This document shows, in pieces, positions 45,634 to 53,218 of a stretch of 56,356 nt of DNA. The stretch's first letter is position 1. Each line of letters opens with the position of its first letter. This stretch comes from an uncultured Lachnospiraceae bacterium (lineage in GTDB: Bacteria > Bacillota > Clostridia > Lachnospirales > Lachnospiraceae), in assembly GCA_937910785.1 (NCBI GenBank), contig CALDLG010000077.1, positions 1 to 56,356 on the forward strand. The letters run 5' to 3'. The position numbers and the translations under genes are program-made. The notes under the pieces are model-generated. The model ran no database searches. It had not been told where the DNA came from and worked only from the letters and a program-made list of their open reading frames with translations.

Positions 45634-46320
45634 TTATAAGACAAACATCAAAAACAATACGATGTATGATTTTCGCAGATCTCTTCCCATAAGCAGATAG
45701 ACACTTCCCATTGCAAATCCGAGTATGGCGCCAAGCAGGCCGGTCAGCAGATCCTTCGTAAAAATATGAGCCAGTCCCCAGGTCAGCCCGCAGATAATAC
45801 CACCGTACGGAAAGCCCGTCTTATGAAACCATGTTTCACAGGCTTTCTGCCCGAATACGATAATTAACAGAAAAAGCATAGTTTCAAAAAGATAGTAAAC
45901 ATATTGGAACAGGAAAAGCAGCGTTCCTCTTCTTTGCCATTCCAGATAAACCTTAAAGCCATCCCATGCCATGTAATCCATCAGAAAAGCAAAAGCAATT
46001 AACAACACACATACCACCCACTGCCATGCGCGCACTGCCTTTCCTCTTTCCAGCAGCGGGAACTGATAGTTCTCTCCTGACCTTCTGATTAAAACATACG
46101 CGAATATGCCCCAGATCAGACAGGTCAAAATCCAATGCGCAATCGTCTGCCCCGTCGAAAACGCCTGCATGGACACGCCATACAGCATGGGCTCCAATAA
46201 AAATGCCAGAACCACTTCCATCCCAAGTCCCATAAAAGCGTATAGCGCAAGATCCAGATATTTGCCGCCTGTTATTTGTTTTTTCTCATCTGATTTCCTT
46301 TTGATTCCAATCGCCTTCAT
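45634..46320 (-). CDS. CPBP-like membrane protein without visible catalytic Glu pair
   Basis: The 228-residue protein has about seven helices. The segment GFPYGGIICGLTWGLAHIFTKD resembles the third motif of CPBP (Abi, CAAX-type) intramembrane proteases, where a His sits in a helix. The first motif EExxxR is not visible at the expected place; FGQKACETW stands there instead. The protein may therefore be an inactive or divergent member. It overlaps the DUF3021 gene by 35 bp and follows the LytTR gene, so it is likely regulated with them and may act in bacteriocin self-protection or signalling, by family analogy only. GGAAGAG precedes the ATG. Confidence 0.6.
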   Translation of the reverse strand: MKAIGIKRKSDEKKQITGGKYLDLALYAFMGLGMEVVLAFLLEPMLYGVSMQAFSTGQTIAHWILTCLIWGIFAYVLIRRSGENYQFPLLERGKAVRAWQWVVCVLLIAFAFLMDYMAWDGFKVYLEWQRRGTLLFLFQYVYYLFETMLFLLIIVFGQKACETWFHKTGFPYGGIICGLTWGLAHIFTKDLLTGLLGAILGFAMGSVYLLMGRDLRKSYIVLFLMFVL

Positions 46321-46768
46321 TCTTTTCTCTTCCTTTCTCCTGTTCCATTCTGTCTTCCTTGAGCTTCTGCAAAGCCTCGTTGGCCCGCCGGATTTCATGA
46401 AAAACCGCTCCATAATACAAAACTACGCCGATCACATAAGGAACCGTAAAAGATAAAAACATATCCCGGTAACCGTTCTCGTGCACCGGCTGTATCCGGC
46501 CGGACAACCATGTGATCAGCATCACAATACCGATCAGCAAAACGTACTGTCCCACAATTACCACCAGAAGCGGATATTTCTGAAGACGGTAGTGCTGGGA
46601 CAATATAAAGGTGGCAGCCAGAGACAGAAAAAACATCGTGAGTATATTTTCCTGATAATTTCCGAAAATTCCCTGCGCCACATATTCCAATAAAATCTTG
46701 ACCATCAGCAGTATCGTAAAAATAACACATACGACTGAAAAAAAATTCTTTTTATGAATAATTTTCAT
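46286..46768 (-). CDS. DUF3021-like membrane protein
   Basis: The 160-residue protein has four helices (about residues 10-30, 40-60, 65-88, 103-123) and a charged C-terminal tail rich in Lys and Glu (about 125-160). Size, topology and the position directly after a LytTR gene fit the DUF3021 group, which usually sits beside LytTR regulators and is thought to hold them in check; the name is from memory. The leader between the two genes holds a 7-bp hairpin (CTGCGGA 46795-46801 and TCCGCAG 46808-46814) and a GAAAGGAG ribosome-binding site. Its last 35 bp overlap the next gene. Confidence 0.65.
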   Translation of the reverse strand: MKIIHKKNFFSVVCVIFTILLMVKILLEYVAQGIFGNYQENILTMFFLSLAATFILSQHYRLQKYPLLVVIVGQYVLLIGIVMLITWLSGRIQPVHENGYRDMFLSFTVPYVIGVVLYYGAVFHEIRRANEALQKLKEDRMEQEKGREKNEGDWNQKEIR

Positions 46769-46794
46769 TCAAATTCCGATCTCCTTTCCTCAGC

Positions 46795-46814
46795 CTGCGG
46801 ACTTTGGTCCGCAG
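46795..46814 (-). other. Hairpin in the leader of the DUF3021-like gene
   Basis: CTGCGGA (46795-46801) and TCCGCAG (46808-46814) form a 7-bp stem with a 6-nt loop between the LytTR stop and the next ribosome-binding site. Its proximal arm is part of a 22-23-base sequence shared with the leader of the ABC gene at 29137. Confidence 0.45.
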
Positions 46815-46823
46815 ACGCTGTTT

Positions 46824-47276
46824 CTACTTCGAGCGCAGCTGCATCCGTTGAAGCGCATCCATAAAAGATTTTTTATAGGTTCTGTTCAAAATCAGCATTT
46901 CTCCATTATCCATATACAGCCGAAGGCGCATATTCAAATCGGCCCTGATCCTGCTCACCTTACAGAGATTGACTCCCGTCGATTTTCCAATCCTGACAAA
47001 TCCCTGATCGGCAAAACGCTCCAGAAAATGCTGTAAGCTGTCCTCAATCTGATATACTTCTTTTTCCTGACAGGCAAAAAGCTTCCTCTCCACGACCTCC
47101 AGATAATAAATGCTTCCGGGATGCAGCATCTTAACACCGTCTTCCTGTTTCCCGGCAATCCGGTTACAGGAATCAAAAAAGCTCCGAACGGCTTCGATCT
47201 GTTCCGTCTCTTCCCTGAAATGTACCTCCACATAATCTTCCTTCAGGGATGCTTCCTGATAATATTGTATTTTCAC
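46824..47276 (-). CDS. LytTR DNA-binding regulator without receiver domain
   Basis: The 150-residue protein has an N-terminal part of about 50 residues and a LytTR domain (about 50-147): MLHPGSIYYLEVVERKLFACQEKEVYQIEDSL and FVRIGKSTGVNLCKVSRIRADLNMRLRLYMDNGEML. LytTR proteins bind direct repeats of about 10 bp spaced 21-22 bp apart. There is no receiver domain, so control is probably through the membrane protein encoded next. The GTG start has GGGGGA about 10 nt upstream. A promoter pair TTGCGG (47331-47326) and TAGAAT (47309-47304) with 16-bp spacing is upstream. It forms an operon with the DUF3021-like and CPBP-like genes. Confidence 0.9.
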   Translation of the reverse strand: MKIQYYQEASLKEDYVEVHFREETEQIEAVRSFFDSCNRIAGKQEDGVKMLHPGSIYYLEVVERKLFACQEKEVYQIEDSLQHFLERFADQGFVRIGKSTGVNLCKVSRIRADLNMRLRLYMDNGEMLILNRTYKKSFMDALQRMQLRSK

Positions 47277-47303
47277 GAAAAATATTTCCCCCTTTCCAGC
47301 TCT

Positions 47304-47331
47304 ATTCTATCAGCCTCCCGGCAAACCGCAA
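47304..47331 (-). promoter_or_regulatory. Promoter of the LytTR operon
   Basis: On the minus strand TTGCGG (47331-47326) and TAGAAT (47309-47304) are 16 bp apart, 27 bp before the GTG start. Just upstream, GCGCAGGCTGC occurs twice (47341 and 47362), 21 bp apart, which is the spacing expected of LytTR sites, although the motif itself does not resemble the usual one. Confidence 0.45.
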
Positions 47332-47388
47332 GGGCTCACCGCGCAGGCTGCGCACCGGAGCGCGCAGGCTGCATTTCCTGCACGAAAA

Positions 47389-47427
47389 TACCCCCAGAAA
47401 TACGCTTCAAGCGTACCTCTGGGGGTA
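47389..47427 (-). terminator. Terminator of the flagellin gene
   Basis: Arms TACCCCCAGA (47389-47398) and TCTGGGGGTA (47418-47427), with inner arms TACGCTT and AAGCGTA, form a long stem of about 17 bp with a small bulge. Read on the minus strand it ends in GTATTTTCGT. It lies 15 bp beyond the flagellin stop. Confidence 0.85.
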
Positions 47428-47441
47428 ATGTTCCGCATTTC

Positions 47442-48203
47442 TCAGAAAAGCATTTTACTTACTTTGTCTTCCTCTTCCATCTTCTTTTTCAGCATATAAG
47501 TCTGATACTGGAAAAGAAGCTCTTTCTTCTGCTTCTCGGAAACTGCCTTCGGCAAATCCAGATCCTCCAGATTACTTCTGGATTTCATCTGCTGCAAAGA
47601 AGCCGATGTATTATACTGATAGGTATACTGCAGTCCGTTTGTTGAAGCGCCAAGGCTGCTTCTTTGGGACGATACCATATCAAGCGCCTTATCGATCGCA
47701 TCCAGACTGAAATCATCGGAAGTCACATCCAGATCGGCAATGCCAAGGGCCTCCAGTGTCGAATTCGCCATCTGAATTCTTCTGCTGCTTCCGCTCGGAT
47801 TCGTCGCAAGCTCCAGATCGGCCATGCTTCCGTCGAGCAGTTTCTGTTCATTAAAAGAGGTTCCTTCAGCCAACGACTGAATGCCGCCTTTCAGCTGATC
47901 AATCTCTTTCTGGTAAATGGCCTTATCCGAAGGCGAATTAATGCCATTCATCGATCTTAACGCAAGGTCACGGATCCTCTGCAGATAATCAGTCACGCCC
48001 CCAAGCGCTCCGTCCGCAACATTCAGCGCTCCGATGGCCATCTGCGCATTCTGCGCTCCGACGTTCAGTCCGGTCTCTTCTCTCTGCATTCTCTTTGCAA
48101 TCGCAAGCCCTGCCGCATTATCCGCCGCAGAATTGATTTTTCTCCCACTCGCAATCTGAGAATAAATACCGCGCACTCCTCCGCCAATCGACATCGTAGT
48201 CAT
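47442..48203 (-). CDS. Short variant flagellin
   Basis: The 253-residue protein has the flagellin N-terminal D0/D1 helix pattern: SQIASGRKINSAADNAAGLAIAKRM, AQMAIGALNVADGAL, RIRDLALRSMNG and the GTSFNEQKLLDGS turn. The C-terminal D1 helix is present as DMVSSQRSSLGASTNGLQYTYQ. The outer D2/D3 domains are missing, as in small flagellins. The last 45 residues (LDLPKAVSEKQKKELLFQYQTYMLKKK and beyond) do not match the usual ANQ-rich D0 end, being Lys/Glu-rich. It stands apart from any flagellar operon and has a sigma-A rather than a flagellar sigma-type promoter. It may be a minor or specialised filament protein. Confidence 0.85.
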   Translation of the reverse strand: MTTMSIGGGVRGIYSQIASGRKINSAADNAAGLAIAKRMQREETGLNVGAQNAQMAIGALNVADGALGGVTDYLQRIRDLALRSMNGINSPSDKAIYQKEIDQLKGGIQSLAEGTSFNEQKLLDGSMADLELATNPSGSSRRIQMANSTLEALGIADLDVTSDDFSLDAIDKALDMVSSQRSSLGASTNGLQYTYQYNTSASLQQMKSRSNLEDLDLPKAVSEKQKKELLFQYQTYMLKKKMEEEDKVSKMLF

Positions 48204-48239
48204 AACTGTTCCCTCCTTCCCTGTAATCCTTTTTATTTC

Positions 48240-48268
48240 ATTATATAATCTTTTATCCGGGAACTCAA
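48240..48268 (-). promoter_or_regulatory. Sigma-A-type promoter of the variant flagellin gene
   Basis: On the minus strand TTGAGT (48268-48263) and TATAAT (48245-48240) are 17 bp apart, 37 bp before the ATG. A perfect -10 box and AAGGAGGG ribosome-binding site suggest strong expression. No TAAA-N15-CCGATAT type flagellar promoter is visible. Confidence 0.7.
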
Positions 48269-48271
48269 CCC

Positions 48272-49006
48272 CTACAGCATACCTTTCAGACAGGATGTCG
48301 CAATCACCGCCAGGATGCCTCCAAGGGAAGAACCTGCCAGATTGACAATCAACTGGTACTTCCAGTCCACTTTCTCTTTTCCTTTATTCGGAATCGGCAG
48401 AATGGTAAACCATACACTGCTGAATACGGAACGCATGGCATTCATGCTGTATCCGGTACTGTTAAAGGAAAGCGACAAAAAGGCAACTGCTCCGAAACCG
48501 ACCAGACCGATAATCAGCGCCTGATTCCCGCCTTTCAGTTCACTGGTTCCCATAATGCACATAAATACAATAAACATGAAAAAGAAGGTCGCGATAAGCT
48601 CCTGTATAAAATTAAGCGGAATGTTTTTCTCCACCGGATACGCCGAAAAAATACTGCGCTTGGCTCCGTCTTTCGATGCCTGAAACGAATTCCAGAAAAA
48701 AATCATACAGATAAACACCGCCGCACCGGCGGCCAGAAATTCCATCAGCAGATAAACCGCCGCTTCTTTGAATCCAAGGCCATTCCAGATCATATTGCCC
48801 AATACGACGCCAGGATTCAGATAGGCCGGCCCGCCCATAATCGCAGATACCGCAAGGCCAAATCCCACTGCCAGACTCCAGGCGATTGTCAGTTCAAGAT
48901 AATTCATGGCAGCTATCTGTGTTTTTTTCAGGGATATATTGCACATATACGCATATCCGCCGGCAAGAAGCACAAAGCTGCCCGCAAACTCCGATAAATA
49001 ATTCAT
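48272..49006 (-). CDS. MIP (aquaporin/glycerol facilitator) family channel with altered NPA motifs
   Basis: The 244-residue protein has six helices plus two half-helices. The first NPA motif reads NPG (YLNPGVVLGN, about residue 69), the second reads NAM (GYSMNAMRSVF, about residue 189), followed by the selectivity Arg. This is the MIP fold with changed pore motifs, as in some GlpF-like branches for larger solutes. The gene starts 1 bp after the PocR chemoreceptor gene stop, and PocR-type proteins sense small polyols, so glycerol or 1,2-propanediol transport is a sensible guess. The channel is likely in the cell membrane. A promoter for the flagellin gene follows its stop. Confidence 0.8.
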   Translation of the reverse strand: MNYLSEFAGSFVLLAGGYAYMCNISLKKTQIAAMNYLELTIAWSLAVGFGLAVSAIMGGPAYLNPGVVLGNMIWNGLGFKEAAVYLLMEFLAAGAAVFICMIFFWNSFQASKDGAKRSIFSAYPVEKNIPLNFIQELIATFFFMFIVFMCIMGTSELKGGNQALIIGLVGFGAVAFLSLSFNSTGYSMNAMRSVFSSVWFTILPIPNKGKEKVDWKYQLIVNLAGSSLGGILAVIATSCLKGML

Positions 49007-49007
49007 A

Positions 49008-49781
49008 CTAATCGTTTAACTCATTAATGGTCACCGTAAGGTGTGCCAGTCTTTCGTCAATTTCTTTGCTCGTTTCCGCCATACCGCCCGCAAGCTTCTG
49101 TACCTCGGCCGCCACGACTGCGAAACCTTTGCCGCTCTCTCCGGCACGCGCCGCTTCGATAGAGGCATTCAGCGCGAGCATGTTCTGCCTTTTACTGAAA
49201 GCCGCGATCTGAGAGGTACTTGCATTGGCCGCATCGATCTCCTTGGCCGCCTTCGAAATACCATTGCGAAGCTTTTCCAGAATGCGCTCATTCTGCTTCT
49301 CCTGATAACTGGAACGGACGAACATATTAATAACATCGCCTAACAGATTGGCTGATGCCTCGATTTCTTCTCTCGTTCTGACATTTACTTTATGCAGCGC
49401 TTCAATATATGTGTCTTCATTGATGCCAAGCTCTCTCGCCGTAGCCCGGAAAGCGTTATCATCCGGATCTTCCGGCAGAACCTGCCCTCCAATCACGCTG
49501 CCAAGCACCGTCCCGTCGCTTAAAGCAATCGGAATACCAAAATCTACCAGACCGGCATGACAGGAATATACGCCATGTCCTTCCTGATCACATTTCTCAC
49601 AGCGTCTGCATCCTTCCTTGCTGCCTCTTGTCAGTTTGATACAAAAATCTGTGAAATTATAACATTCGCTTATGTACTTTCCATCCGCACCGACAGCTAC
49701 GGTCGCAAGGCCCGTACTCTTCGCCCAGTTGTCCATAATATTTTCAAATTTGGCCATATCACAGAAATCTTCAATCTTCAT
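49008..49781 (-). CDS. Soluble PocR-domain chemoreceptor
   Basis: The protein (about 257 residues) has an N-terminal PocR sensory domain (about residues 1-160), with metal- or ligand-binding Cys residues in GCRRCEKCDQEGHGVYSCHAGLVDF. After a short helix comes the tip of a chemoreceptor signalling domain (about 190-245), with NMLALNASIEAARAGESGKGFAVVAAEVQKLA. There is no membrane helix and no long coiled coil, so it is a small cytoplasmic receptor that can dock to CheA/CheW. PocR in Salmonella senses 1,2-propanediol and controls pdu/cob genes; here a MIP channel gene follows directly. ATG 49781 has GGGGAG just upstream and AAAGGA at a better distance. Confidence 0.88.
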   Translation of the reverse strand: MKIEDFCDMAKFENIMDNWAKSTGLATVAVGADGKYISECYNFTDFCIKLTRGSKEGCRRCEKCDQEGHGVYSCHAGLVDFGIPIALSDGTVLGSVIGGQVLPEDPDDNAFRATARELGINEDTYIEALHKVNVRTREEIEASANLLGDVINMFVRSSYQEKQNERILEKLRNGISKAAKEIDAANASTSQIAAFSKRQNMLALNASIEAARAGESGKGFAVVAAEVQKLAGGMAETSKEIDERLAHLTVTINELND

Positions 49782-49853
49782 ATCTCCCCTGTCCTTTCTC
49801 ATGTGAATTTTGCACAATATTTAAGACAATCGCACAAATTTTATGTATGTTTT

Positions 49854-49882
49854 ATTGTATCATTCCAATCTGTAAAAGTAAA
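49854..49882 (-). promoter_or_regulatory. Promoter of the PocR-channel operon
   Basis: On the minus strand TTTACT (49882-49877) and TACAAT (49859-49854) are 17 bp apart, 73 bp before the ATG at 49781. Downstream, TGCACAA (49811) and CGCACAA (49831) form a direct repeat 20 bp apart, inside the leader, that may be a regulator site. Confidence 0.6.
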
Positions 49883-49931
49883 GGAGTTATTCTCCCGAAA
49901 TTCTGCATTTCTTACTGTTATGCCAAAACAG

Positions 49932-50243
49932 TTACCGTTTTCTGGCCACAATGCAGATCTCCTTTGCATGCTCATCCAGAGCCGGCAGTCTGGTATCGAA
50001 ATGCCCGGCCCTTATGTAACGTTTTTCAAGATAATGCTCCTTATAATATCTGGGCCCCATTCTGACCTGACCACCCGGACGTACCTTCGATTCGGCACTG
50101 TATTTTCCATAAAAAAGGCTGAACAGCTCCGAGCATTCTTCTATTTCCTCATCTGACAGATCAACCGTGTTCTTGGCGCTGTATATAACTTCTTTATGAA
50201 CCGACGATTCTCTCCGGACTCTCATCCCCCAATTATGAAACAT
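49932..50243 (-). CDS. Small protein, perhaps truncated N-acetyltransferase-like
   Basis: The 103-residue protein starts at an ATG with AGGAGG 9 nt upstream. It reads VDLSDEEIEECSELFSLFYGKYS followed by RPGGQVRMGPRYYKEHYLEKRYIRAG. I cannot name a family with confidence. The first 80 residues recall the start of large GNAT-like proteins of Clostridia (LSDEELEECS, then YGKYS and a YY-rich stretch), but the acetyl-CoA-binding part is absent. The basic end, EICIVARKR, may come from a frameshift. It may be a remnant or a free-standing small protein. It sits between RecQ and the PocR operon on the same strand. Confidence 0.4.
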   Translation of the reverse strand: MFHNWGMRVRRESSVHKEVIYSAKNTVDLSDEEIEECSELFSLFYGKYSAESKVRPGGQVRMGPRYYKEHYLEKRYIRAGHFDTRLPALDEHAKEICIVARKR

Positions 50244-50314
50244 CCTCTGCCACCTCCTCTGTCCGCGCCTCCTGTAATTATCTGAACTCATATGAACGGC
50301 AATCTATGGATATT

Positions 50315-52198
50315 CTACTCTTCGCCGAAATAGAACTTCTCCCGCACACCTCCGGTATATTCCCGTATAGATTGCAGAAACCGCTCCCCATACCGGTTAT
50401 ATTTACTCTCTCCGACTCCCGTTACTTTCAGCATTTCCTTCTTATCGAGAGGCGCTCTGACGCACATATCCACCAGTGTCTTGTCGGCGAAAATAATATA
50501 AGGCGGCATATTTTCCTCTTTCGCAATCGTTGTCCGAAGTTCCCGCAGCTGTTCGAAAAGTTCCAGTCCTCTGGAGTTCAGAATATCGGAACGCCTTGTT
50601 TTGGCTCCGGATGCCGCTTTTTCTCCCGCCTTCTTTTTTTCCTCTCTCTCGTCCATCTTTGCCCTCCTGAAAATGACACGCTTGTCACCGTTTATGATTT
50701 CATCGGATTTCTCCGTAATTTTTAGAATGGCATATTTATCATTCGTTACGAAGAGCTGCCCGTCAATCAGCATTTGATTGATGATCTGTTTGATCTCCGT
50801 TTCCCGCATCGGCTTTAAAATTCCATACGACTGATAAGAGAACAGCCCATATTCCCGCAGTTTCGCCCGGTCATCTCCCGCAAGCATTCCGGCTATGACA
50901 TTGATGCCGTACCGCTGTCTCACTTCCCGGATACAGGAAATGATATGGCACGCAGTTTCCGTCACATCGGTCTCCTCATATTCCCGAATGCAGTTCAGAC
51001 AGTTTCCACAGCTTACCGCCTCTTTTTCCCCAAAATAATGAAGAATATAAGCCCGCAGACAATTCGATGTGGTACAGTAATAGGTCATCGTTTTCAGGCG
51101 CTCTTCATCCCGTTCCCTGACCGCCTCGATCTCCTCCGGCGTATATTCCGCTTTCTGTTCCTTATTGTCTGACAGAAAACGATTGATGATCACGTCCTGC
51201 GCCGAATAAAGCAGGACACACTCGGCCTTTCCACCGTCTCTTCCGGCCCTTCCGGCTTCCTGATAATAGTTTTCCAGACTCTGTGGCATATTATAATGGA
51301 TAACATAACGCACATTAGATTTATCGATTCCCATGCCGAAAGCATTCGTCGCAACCATGACCGGCCGGGTATCGTATATGAAATCCTCCTGATTCTGCCT
51401 GCGTTCTTCTCCCGAAAGTCCCGCATGATACCGGGTCGCCAAAACCCCTTCTCCGCACAGCTTCTCATAAAGAATATCCACATTTTTTCTGGTAGCGCAG
51501 TAAATAATTCCGCTTTCCGATGCATGCTCTCCAATATAGTTTATGACATATCTGTCTTTTTTCTTCGGAGTCTCTACCGCGAAATAGAGGTTCTTACGGT
51601 CAAATCCTGTTACCAATACTTCCGGCGCCTGCAGACCAAGGACACAGATGATATCCTCCTTAACCGTTTCCGTTGCCGTCGCCGTAAAGGCGCTGATGAC
51701 CGGACGCTTCCGAAGCTGTCGGATAAACTGCACGATTTTCAGATAGCTCGGCCGAAAGTCCTGCCCCCATTGCGAGATACAGTGCGCCTCATCCACCGTG
51801 AGCATCGAAATCTCCACCTGTCCGGCAAAATTCAGGAAATCACAGGTTTCCAGCCGCTCCGGCGCCACATATATAATTTTATATTGTCCTGCGGCTGCCA
51901 GCCGCAATGCTTTGGAAATCTGAGATTCGCTCAGAGAACTGTTAATGTAGGCGGCATGAACACCGGCCTGATTCAAAGCCTGTACCTGATCCTTCATCAA
52001 AGAAATGAGCGGCGATATCACAAGTGTGATGCCCGGCAGAAGAAGCGCGGGCGTCTGATAGCAGATCGACTTGCCCGCACCGGTAGGCATAATACCGAGC
52101 ACATCCCGGCCAGCCAAAATGCCGTCAATCAGTATTTCCTGCCCTTCCCGAAATTCGGAATAGCCGAAATATTTCTTCAGTACATCATATTTATCCAT
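50315..52198 (-). CDS. recQ: RecQ-family DNA helicase
   Basis: RecQ unwinds DNA 3' to 5' in repair and recombination. The 627-residue protein has Walker A MPTGAGKSICYQ (about residues 35-46), DEAH in LTVDEAHCISQWGQDFRP, motif VI YYQEAGRAGRDG, a zinc-binding region with CTTSNCLRAYILHYFGEK and CGNCLNC (about 365-395), a winged helix (about 400-490) and an HRDC domain (about 535-605) with LFEQLRELRTTIAKEENMPPYIIF. The full-length RecQ layout is present. ATG 52198 is preceded by GGAAGGA; the 14 extra codons upstream are not supported. It is a single gene. Confidence 0.96.
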   Translation of the reverse strand: MDKYDVLKKYFGYSEFREGQEILIDGILAGRDVLGIMPTGAGKSICYQTPALLLPGITLVISPLISLMKDQVQALNQAGVHAAYINSSLSESQISKALRLAAAGQYKIIYVAPERLETCDFLNFAGQVEISMLTVDEAHCISQWGQDFRPSYLKIVQFIRQLRKRPVISAFTATATETVKEDIICVLGLQAPEVLVTGFDRKNLYFAVETPKKKDRYVINYIGEHASESGIIYCATRKNVDILYEKLCGEGVLATRYHAGLSGEERRQNQEDFIYDTRPVMVATNAFGMGIDKSNVRYVIHYNMPQSLENYYQEAGRAGRDGGKAECVLLYSAQDVIINRFLSDNKEQKAEYTPEEIEAVRERDEERLKTMTYYCTTSNCLRAYILHYFGEKEAVSCGNCLNCIREYEETDVTETACHIISCIREVRQRYGINVIAGMLAGDDRAKLREYGLFSYQSYGILKPMRETEIKQIINQMLIDGQLFVTNDKYAILKITEKSDEIINGDKRVIFRRAKMDEREEKKKAGEKAASGAKTRRSDILNSRGLELFEQLRELRTTIAKEENMPPYIIFADKTLVDMCVRAPLDKKEMLKVTGVGESKYNRYGERFLQSIREYTGGVREKFYFGEE

Positions 52199-52318
52199 AC
52201 ATTGTCCTTCCAGACCGATCGATTCTTTCCGATTCCGCATCGTTATGTTTAGAATATCATATTCGGATGGAAAATGATACTTCTATTTACGATAACTTTT
52301 CCGCCGGACCGGTCCGGG

Positions 52319-53212
52319 TTATTCAAATTCTCTCTCATATTTCTTAAAGAAATCATAATATGTCCGGATACTCTCAAGCTCGGTCCAGCGCTTCACATCC
52401 ACTGTCTCCTCGTCCATATCATAGATTCTGGCGCCCCTCATGGAAAGCAGGAACGGAGAATGCGTGGCGATAATAAACTGACAGCCGAAGAACCTTGCCG
52501 AATCTTCCAGAAATTTTAACAGCTCCTGCTGCTTTAAAGGAGAAAGGCTGTTTTCCGGCTCGTCCAGCAGATAGAGTCCGTTATCCTTAATTTTATCCGT
52601 AAAATAAAGAAACGCGCTCTCACCGTTTGAATGCTCACGAACGTTATCCATCACATTTCGGCGCACATATTTCGACTGCGTATTGCTTCTGGCAAGGCAC
52701 ACTTTTTTCAGCTGCTCATAATCCTCCATGGAATGCATCGTAAACTGCGAATATTTCGTATCAAGATAATCCTCAAACAGCTCTTCTCTCTTCCGGTCAA
52801 TCCCATCGTTAATACTCCTCAGGTTCAGCATAAAATCAAACACGTCGTCGCTCGTAATGATCCTGCTTCCCTTTGGCATACGGAGCACACGCCTGCTCTG
52901 TCCGCCTCCCTGACCGGAGCCGTTTCCCTGACAGCTGCATAATCTCGTATATTCCTCAAAAAAATTGGAGCGGTTATACAGCGTATCCCGTTCCAGTCCG
53001 AGCTTCTCCGCGATCACATTCAGCGCCGTCGTTTTGCCGGAACCATTGCCGCCGTACAGAATCGTCACCGGTTCAAAATCGAGTTCCCTCAGCCGGTGCT
53101 TTGATAAAACCAGAAAAGGATAAAATGTATCATAACAGGTCCTTTTCTGATTCATGGTAAAATCATATTCCTGTTCCCTCTCCGGAAACCGGAATTGTGA
53201 TAAATAAATCAT
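52319..53212 (-). CDS. AAA-family ATPase with OLD/ABC-like motifs
   Basis: The 297-residue protein has Walker A GGNGSGKTT (about residues 54-62), a Walker B and Glu in GLYLLDEPENSLSP (about 212-225) and the His of ATHSPFLLS (about 252-260). It belongs to the AAA_15/AAA_21-type soluble ATPases related to the ATPase half of OLD proteins; there is no Toprim nuclease domain. Related proteins have many roles, including phage defence, but no defence partner is encoded beside it. The next gene downstream is RecQ (about 120 bp away); upstream is a membrane protein gene 6 bp away, with which it probably forms an operon. Confidence 0.85.
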   Translation of the reverse strand: MIYLSQFRFPEREQEYDFTMNQKRTCYDTFYPFLVLSKHRLRELDFEPVTILYGGNGSGKTTALNVIAEKLGLERDTLYNRSNFFEEYTRLCSCQGNGSGQGGGQSRRVLRMPKGSRIITSDDVFDFMLNLRSINDGIDRKREELFEDYLDTKYSQFTMHSMEDYEQLKKVCLARSNTQSKYVRRNVMDNVREHSNGESAFLYFTDKIKDNGLYLLDEPENSLSPLKQQELLKFLEDSARFFGCQFIIATHSPFLLSMRGARIYDMDEETVDVKRWTELESIRTYYDFFKKYEREFE

Positions 53213-53218
53213 GGCAAT

